A stretch of 62,500 bases of DNA from Glandiceps talaboti (Eukaryota; Hemichordata; Enteropneusta; Spengelidae). Numbering within the stretch: position 1 is the first letter of the stretch; each line of letters begins with the position of its first letter. The DNA is taken from positions 14,369,694 through 14,432,193 of the forward strand of contig NC_135552.1 of assembly GCF_964340395.1 (NCBI RefSeq), written 5' to 3'. This document shows, piece after piece, positions 56,501 through 62,500 of this stretch. A model generated the notes under the pieces. That model did not search any database. It had not been told where the DNA came from and saw only the letters and a list, made by a program, of their open reading frames with translations. The translations under genes were made by a program, and so were the position numbers.

Positions 56501-57764
56501 AAACAATGATAAACTGTTTTTAGAAATGACATTGACATGTTATTGGCCAAAGGGCAATGGGTTATGTCCATTCATTGTGCGTGTATGATATGAGTAGATG
56601 CAATGGTGGTGCATACCCCATATTTTTTTATACAAAATATTTCCCACCAGCCACCGTTTTATTTTACTCACAGGTACCTAGTCAAGTGTCTGTGTCCCCC
56701 TCCTCAACTGTCTGACACATCACCAACTGTGTGAAACATTCATGGTCTATTCACATATCACTTTCAGACATGATTTGACAATGCAAACTAGTGTTACTGT
56801 AACTACAGTAATTGTCACCCGTGACAGTAGCAATTTTCCGCTCCCTATTTATCTTTGCTAGAACTACTACATGTCGTCATGCCTATCAAATATTGATGTA
56901 CAGATCTGATGCAAAGCGAATTCCTGTGTGTCTCACTCATGGCAACATGGCTATAGCACTAAATGAACCTGTATCAATTTAGCTGTGCTAAAAACTTGAA
57001 ATAAAATTAAAAATAAGGCAGAAATATATTTAAAAATTGAATATATATAAATAGAAGAAAAATAATAAAAATCATACAAGCAATATAACAAATTTGGAAA
57101 ATAAAAATTCCAATTCAAAATGTTTTTTTTGGCCTACTCGGCTTGTATCGCCATACAGGTAACCCGGAACCAATTTTTTTTCTAGTAAAGTGCTTCTGGC
57201 TAAGACGCTTCACTCAGGTTGTACTGAGCATCATTAGGTCCACGCAATCAATAATTACGAGTATTGCTTTTGTCTAGTCACGTGACCAAATGTTATGAAT
57301 AATTAATATTTAATTATTAAATATAGACAAGAGTCCCTCGTACAGAATTGTGTTTTTTGCTTACATAGTAATAAAACGAAAAAAGAAGATCAAATTATTG
57401 CATCTAGGACGGTTTTGTTATCAAATATGAAAATAAAAATTACCATTTCAGATTCTGGGGTTTCCATACAAACCCTGCTATACCCGACTTACCTCATCAT
57501 ACTGGACGTGGGCTGTGGCGTAGCACCACTTTGTTGGGTGTCCTCTTCTCTCTCAATTTTCACATTGATCTGTCCGAGTCCCTTCTGCTGTCGTTGAAAA
57601 TCTCCGGGAAAACATTCCTCACACGACTGTCTATGGATTTTAAGCAAATGTACTGCAAACACACTATTTGGCAGGCCAGAATAGCCAATAGCCTTAATGT
57701 TATGCCAAACATCGTATGCGGCTTCTAGATCAACTGATGTGTGTTCGTTCACGAAGGTAGCCAT
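50525..57764 (-). CDS. Giant C2H2 zinc-finger protein with 53-unit N-terminal repeat
   Basis: Probable nuclear DNA-binding protein. Two exons: 57764-57493 (272 bp) and 56492-50525 (5968 bp). They join ATG-AG|A-TGT in frame, giving 2079 residues. The acceptor is tgtttacttgtag, so the ATG at 56506 is intronic and was rejected. Exon 1 (residues 1-90) encodes an unrecognised N-terminal segment with a helical look, ending in a charged patch with VKIEREED. Residues 92-1363 are 53 units of exactly 24 residues. Residues 1364-1554 are a low-complexity linker with SITIKTEGG. Residues 1555-2056 are 18 intact C2H2 fingers, mostly with TNERPFVC-type linkers. A degenerate finger follows at the C-terminus. 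A half-finger remnant (QIRIH) precedes finger 1. No KRAB, SCAN, BTB or ZAD domain is evident. The psi-K-x-E motif in 25 units suggests SUMO modification (inference). No frameshift or stop interrupts the 6-kb exon. Confidence 0.92.
50597..52102 (-). other. Array of 18 C2H2 zinc fingers
   Basis: Each finger fits C-x2-C-x12-H-x3-H, with the usual F and L core residues. Fingers are joined by H-T-N-E-R/K-P-F-type linkers. Linkers after fingers 1 and 8 are extended (TITNERPF, ENENERPF). Helix residues differ from finger to finger (for example HHSSNLKV, NRNSTLKI, TDRSHLKV), which predicts a long specific DNA site. Fingers 3 and 10 are close relatives (HSSNLKVH), pointing to internal duplication. Confidence 0.95.
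52676..56491 (-). repeat. 53 tandem copies of a 72-bp coding repeat
   Basis: 3816 bp, an exact multiple of 72, with no indels. Unit (24 residues): position 1 Cys, His or Tyr; positions 2-5 [VM]-[K/T]-S-E; then T-x-D-D-Q-N-Q-Q-D and [EQ]-V-T-T-G-Q-D-R. Position 3 is Lys in 25 units (numbers 2, 5, 6, 7, 9, 11, 14, 15, 16, 18, 22, 24, 26, 29, 30, 32, 34, 37, 40, 41, 44, 48, 51, 52 and 53) and mostly Thr in the rest. Units 16-23 and 24-31 are near-identical 8-unit blocks (576 bp each), showing higher-order duplication. Because the unit lacks stops on the opposite strand too, long antisense frames run through it. Confidence 0.97.
56493..57492 (-). other. Intron of the zinc-finger gene
   Basis: 1000 bp with donor gtaagt (57492-57487) and acceptor ending at 56493. 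AT-rich, nothing else recognised. Confidence 0.75.
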
Positions 57765-57818
57765 GATGTGTGTTAATGTGTGGGGTATTGTGGGATAAGT
57801 GGCTCGTGACTAGAAGTG

Positions 57819-58226
57819 ATCAGCATTGTCCAAGGATCCCCAGGGACATTGGTGGCATGGCAACGGCGACAAACAATGAGGACGGCACATACGGGTGATC
57901 ATTTTTTGATAAAGTGGAACCATGATGTTCAAGGATCATTCTTGGACAATGTCCTTGGACATGAGAATGTCCCCGTATCATTTATGATAAAATTGAATAT
58001 TCCAGTGTCACTATCATATAAAATTGAATGTGCATGCATCATTGGACATTGTTAGACATTATCAAAGTAGACTGTCCCTTGAAAATATTTTAATAATTCA
58101 AAATTGAATGTTCCAGGGTCATTCTTAGACAATGTCACACGAGGATATTCCAGGCTCATTTTCAGATAATATGGAATATTCTCTTTGTTTCTCCGTGGGA
58201 CATTATGATCCTTGGACATTGCTGAC
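57819..58226. mobile_element. TIR element directly upstream of the zinc-finger gene
   Basis: Left end cagcattgtccaaggatc (57821-57838); right end its near reverse complement, gatccttggacattgctg (58207-58224). The interior repeats variants of 'ttccagggtcattcttagac' several times. It begins only 57 bp upstream of the ATG on the minus strand, so it must overlap or border the promoter or 5' UTR. Confidence 0.7.
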
Positions 58227-58244
58227 GTTCACGTCGTATATTTA

Positions 58245-58386
58245 AACAATAATGTACGCCCTCCCAGCCCATAATGGACGAAAGCAAACTTTGAACGACA
58301 TAATGGGCGAGGCGACAGCCGAGCCCATTATGGAGTGCAAAGTTTGCTTGAGTCCATTATGGACTGGGAGGGCGTACATTATTGTT
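58245..58386. repeat. Large palindrome (142 bp)
   Basis: Arms of about 65 bp around a short centre (gcgacagc). The left arm begins aacaataatgtacgccctcc; the right arm ends with its reverse complement. Inner blocks include 'cccataatgg' and 'gcaaactttg'. It directly adjoins a second inverted-repeat element. Confidence 0.9.
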
Positions 58387-58790
58387 ATTATTTTATAGTT
58401 TTGCCAATTCCAGTGAATTTGTAGACCGAGAAACGCAAAACAACGTATAATATACACAGCGTTGAACATCGTCTGCCATGTTCGGCCCGGAAGCTGAATA
58501 CTAATCATAGCGACACACGTACGTACACGTACATACACATATACACTTCAATGAACTGCTGTGAACACAAATTTGTTTCATTTTAATTTCAATCAAAAAA
58601 TTCTTATGGTGTTTACCCCATAATTTCCCTGTTCTTAAATACCCACACCGTTATTGCCTTACGGACATAAGCGTGTATTGTTATGCTCGTTCCGGGGCCG
58701 CGATGCCCAATAACGGAGTACATTATCAGTAATAATGTACAGCGATGACGTCACAAAATTCACTGGAATTGGTAATGCTATAATATAATA
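58387..58790. mobile_element. TIR element of about 400 bp
   Basis: Ends contain attccagtgaattt (58407-58420) and aaattcactggaatt (58756-58770), and the match extends outward through 'ttatag' / 'ctataa'. The interior holds 'aacggagtacattatcag', related to the neighbouring palindrome. The two may be one composite element. Confidence 0.6.
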
Positions 58791-59400
58791 CTAGTTATTA
58801 GTCACGAGCGGGATAGTTGGGCGGGAAGGATTCAAATTCAACAGGAATGTATTCGTCAGCAATACTAAAAGAAACATTACAACGTTATTGTACTAAACCG
58901 AATGCCTTCTGCAAGGAAAAAGGCAAGCCAATATATTAGACGTTTGTACCTACACATATCAAAATGTAAAATGCTGAGCTACCATACATAATAGCCTCTG
59001 GTGCATTGTACTCTTGAGATACATTATAATCATACACCCTAACCCTCCTGTCAGCATGCAGCTTGTCTTCAGAATAGTTTTAACTCGTTAATACCAAACA
59101 CCCGTATGTTACATTCTAATACATTATTACATATAAATTACCACGTGCCACTACAATTAATCATACTAATCATTTAATATTAACTCCTGTGATCATCCCA
59201 GTAACACATGTTCATTTACATAATGACTAGTCTAATAGTATGACTAGTTGTCATGGTAGTAGGCACTGCACATTGTATTGTGATCAATCAGGCTGTTGGT
59301 TGAACATTTTATATTCATAATTACAAAATGTACCAGCTTTTTATTTTAAATTATTCCTAATCGGCAAATTTATAAATTGGTAAAGTAATAATATGAAATT
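58791..59400. other. Intergenic, nothing recognised
   Basis: AT-rich sequence with no supported ORF, repeat or RNA gene. Confidence 0.4.
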
Positions 59401-59408
59401 TGGAGCTT

Positions 59409-59474
59409 GATATATATATATATATACACACATATATATATATATATATATACAAACACACTCACTCACTAACG

Positions 59475-59547
<73 letters not shown>

Positions 59548-59556
59548 TTGATACAC

Positions 59557-59593
<37 letters not shown>

Positions 59594-59612
59594 CAAACAC
59601 ACTCACTCACTA

Positions 59613-59700
<88 letters not shown>

Positions 59701-59710
59701 TCACACACAT
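59409..59710. repeat. Compound (TA)n/(CA)n microsatellite
   Basis: Two tandem cassettes, each TA run, 'acaaacacactcactcacta', 'acgcac', CA run, TA run. The cassette itself is duplicated with a period of about 140 bp, so it is a microsatellite inside a larger tandem repeat. Confidence 0.93.
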
Positions 59711-60236
59711 AATTGTATGACCAATAGCATCGATTGAAATGTCACCATGGTAACACGATACTCCTTATGAGACTAACAGCCTTTACTTGATCACTAATTG
59801 ACGTAATACGTAATACCATATGCACATTTTAAAGAAAAAATACGTTAAATAGATCCAAATTGAAAACGTACAAAAAGAGAAGAACTGATTGAAGTAAAAA
59901 AAAGTACCAGTACCAAGTTGGCCTTACTTCCAATCTTAAGAGTATTTTTTCAGCAAGTTTCGATGTGACTTGCACACCTTTATCAAGCTGTCAATGAACG
60001 CTGCTAACATGCGTATCACGCTTTTCAGAATAATTAAGAGGAAAAGTCACATGACTATATGACTAGGTTGCTAATTGAGTAAAATGAGGGAAAGTCAGTG
60101 CTTAAGACTTGAGGGTACATATTACTAGTAACTGAGTTAACTAAACTCGATATATTATCTCTGCTATTTTTATCCACGTGCTTTCCGTGTCCTTGTCCCG
60201 TATGAGGTAGAGAACTATAGCAAAACATTCATTGCC
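59711..60236. other. Possible 3' region of a Penelope-like element
   Basis: Minus-strand bases about 59990-59940 read 'cttgataaaggtgtgcaag', 'tcacatcgaaac' and 'ttgctgaaaaaa'. This resembles the non-coding tail often seen after the endonuclease domain in Penelope-like elements. Weak on its own, stronger next to the GIY-YIG fragment at 60237-60473. Confidence 0.4.
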
Positions 60237-60473
60237 CTATACAGAATGTACTCCCGCGTATGGAGATCTGTCAGCGTTTTTAGTTTTGATGTTGGCGCGA
60301 TAACCATTTAGGTGTTCATGGAAAGATTTTGTAGTTTTCCCGATGTATTGGATATTGCATATTAGGCAGGTGAGAGCATATATAATGTTACTTTTGTAAC
60401 AGACGTCTTTGATGACATTGTTCAAATGCTCTGTTGATTGCTGTACCTTTAAAATGTTTGGTAAGCTCGATAA
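60237..60473 (-). pseudogene. GIY-YIG endonuclease fragment of a Penelope-like retroelement
   Basis: The minus-strand frame contains [20 protein letters not shown], followed by a region with LNGYRANIK. This is the GIY-YIG core with the paired cysteines and the YIGKT signature found in Penelope-like elements. It is cut short by a stop at 60237-60239 soon after AGVHS. Its upstream side runs into an AT microsatellite, and no reverse transcriptase is present. A dead remnant. Confidence 0.7.
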
Positions 60474-60584
60474 CAATATATATAATATAATATATATACA
60501 AGTCATGTATATATATACACATGTATATATACATATATATACATATATAATATATATAATTAGGTGTCTGGTGATCGCATAAAG

Positions 60585-60587
<3 letters not shown>

Positions 60588-60682
<95 letters not shown>

Positions 60683-60691
60683 TATATATAA
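60588..60691. repeat. (AT)n microsatellite
   Basis: About 100 bp of nearly pure AT dinucleotide. Confidence 0.97.
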
Positions 60692-60785
60692 ATACGGAAA
60701 AATGACTAGCTGAACTAACGGTTGTAAAATTAGTTCTGAAGTCAGTCTTACTAATATATATATTATTATCGACCATACCAAACAC

Positions 60786-60802
60786 GTGTGTGTGTGTGCG
60801 TG

Positions 60803-60891
<89 letters not shown>
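60786..60891. repeat. (GT)n/(GTGC)n microsatellite
   Basis: GT run with an internal block of GTGC units (about 60800-60834). Confidence 0.97.
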
Positions 60892-60892
<1 letters not shown>

Positions 60893-62115
60893 AAAACAGA
60901 GAATTTGGTGAGTTGCGATATCTTCGTCGTGCATGTAATCTTGAAGCTGCTTAGTCTTCATGTGAGGTGTATAAATATATAGTTATACAATTGTTTTACA
61001 AAGTGGTAAAACTGTGATTCTAAAATATCGTGGATTCATATATATATATCGATTCACTAATGACTGATGAAATGCTCAACGTAGGTAAGTGTTATCATGC
61101 ATGTGTTAAGATAACGGGTCTGTGTTCTCTGTCAATAGTTAGCTAGTTGTCTCTTGATAGCGTTCCCTTCACATTCCCGTCTATATAAATATCTTGGTTG
61201 GTTGTTACTTTGTTGACAGTTGACTTTCTCCTTGGCAGTAGTAAGATGAATGATAATACAATGATATGCCCACTGAAATAAAAGGAGCTGTTCGAAGATA
61301 AAAAAAAGGTAAAGTGTAATTCACTATATATTATACCATACTCAGGCAAAGTTAAACAAAATTTATGGAATATATACGTTCTACGTCACGAGAACGCGCG
61401 TCTACGTCACGACAAAGCGTGTCTACGTCACTGGTTCTGCTGTGTTCGAAATATAAGACAAAACGTTCAAAATTACAATTACTTTCCCCGATTTTTCTTT
61501 GATATTACTGGCACTGTATAATTACGTTATTCTCCAAGATTTTTTCTTCATTCAGCCGGAAAATACTCTTGACCTAGCGACGCGTAGTGACAAAGTTGCC
61601 CTTAGGTCACTCGTATTTTCCTTGGCTGAAAGAAGAAAAATGTTGGGGAGTATCATCTAAATATTTCACTCAGTACACCATTATGTCATTGTGTTACAGT
61701 TCTCTACATAATCATCTTCTATAATGTCATCAGCAATTCAAATCTAAGATCTAACATTATCATACTTTCTTTTTTTATTACAACTCGGAAACGATCAACG
61801 AAAAGGTATAGTAAAATTTTGACCCGCATGTTCCCCGTGTTTGATGTGTAATCTACAGCCTGCTTACGGTTTGGTAGACACACAACAGACGTCGTCTTAA
61901 ATCTTAACCTATAAAGTCTTTAAAAAAACAATTTTCAAAAGTCATCCATTATGACTGTTTTTCTCGTATAACTACTATATTTTGTGTTCGATTGTTCTGA
62001 GCGCCCGCTATAACTGTTGAACACTTTGGAATAATTATGATTAACGATATTGCACAAAGCTAGGGAGATCTATGTGTTTATGTATTACATACACTTGAGC
62101 ACTTTTGGTCCAAAC
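60892..62115. other. Intergenic, nothing recognised
   Basis: No gene supported. A short cluster 'tctacgtcac' is repeated three times at about 61380-61430. Confidence 0.4.
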
Positions 62116-62120
62116 ACACT

Positions 62121-62495
62121 GCATTCAACCACAGGGGCTTGAAATTGGCCATATTTGTTGACAAATATTTGGTTTTGTTTATTGTTTATATTCTTTCTTT
62201 CTTTCTTTACAAAAAGTTGTGGGGTTTGGGTTTTTTTTACTCTTTTTGCTCTTTAAAAGTATCTTTTCCCTACAAGGTGTCATGTAATAAAGTGATCATT
62301 TGAAAATCTGGTGTGTGGTTTCCTAAATCGATTTTAATTTGTTATTTTGCTGGTTAAATAAACCAAACAAATATATTTTTTAAAAAACAACTAATTTTTG
62401 TAAGGAAAGAATGTAAACAATGAACAAAAACAACAATTTGTAAACAAATATGGCCAATTTCAAACCCCCGTGATTCAACCGCACGTGGTTGAATA
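62121..62495. mobile_element. TIR element at the window edge
   Basis: Left end 'gcattcaaccaca' then 'cttgaaattggccatatttg' (62139-62158). The right end carries the reverse complement, 'caaatatggccaatttcaa', followed by 'gtgattcaaccgcacgtgg'. Arms are about 45 bp. It may continue past the window. Confidence 0.65.
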
Positions 62496-62500
62496 ACATT

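Noticed and set aside
56146-56502. Open frame of 118 codons on the + strand
   Set aside because: Same antisense-repeat artefact over the first units of the array.
56493-56506. ATG at 56504-56506 as the start of the zinc-finger protein
   Set aside because: It lies in the polypyrimidine/acceptor region (tgtttacttgtag). An upstream exon with a good donor joins in phase at 56492.

Overview
The window is nuclear DNA of an animal, most likely a marine invertebrate. The base composition is AT-rich. The genes have GT-AG introns of about 0.1-2 kb, and the spaces between them are full of microsatellites, tRNA-derived SINEs, foldback MITE-like elements and retroelement debris. The phylum cannot be fixed from this sequence. 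An invertebrate deuterostome or a lophotrochozoan would both fit.

Five protein-coding genes can be rebuilt by joining exons in frame. They are: (1) CRK, + strand, 1032-7397, an SH2-SH3-SH3 adaptor lacking only its first coding exon; (2) a mitochondrial amidoxime-reducing component (MARC/MOSC protein), + strand, 15583-22947, complete in seven exons (329 aa); (3) FARSB, the cytosolic phenylalanyl-tRNA synthetase beta subunit, + strand, 24549-36764, complete in 15 exons (591 aa) and including one AT-AC (U12-type) intron; (4) a RING plus coiled-coil protein, + strand, 40996-46406, complete in seven exons (350 aa), with TRIM-type exon sizes but no B-box or B30.2 domain; (5) a giant C2H2 zinc-finger protein, - strand, 57764-50525, two exons, 2079 aa. 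Its second exon encodes 53 perfect-length copies of a 24-residue repeat followed by 18 zinc fingers.

The most unusual item is the repeat region of gene 5. 25 of the 53 units carry a lysine in a psi-K-x-E context (VKSE, MKSE, VKLE), which is the SUMO-acceptor consensus. The protein therefore looks like a DNA-binding scaffold with a long ladder of possible SUMO sites. This function is inferred from sequence alone.

A second theme is tandem duplication across splice junctions. In three introns (MARC intron 5, FARSB intron 9, RING-gene intron 5) copies of the true splice site lie in tandem beside it. The spaces between genes hold many foldback or TIR elements, at least four copies of one SINE family, a LINE 3' end and a Penelope-like GIY-YIG fragment. 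The genes share no evident pathway and look like unrelated neighbours.
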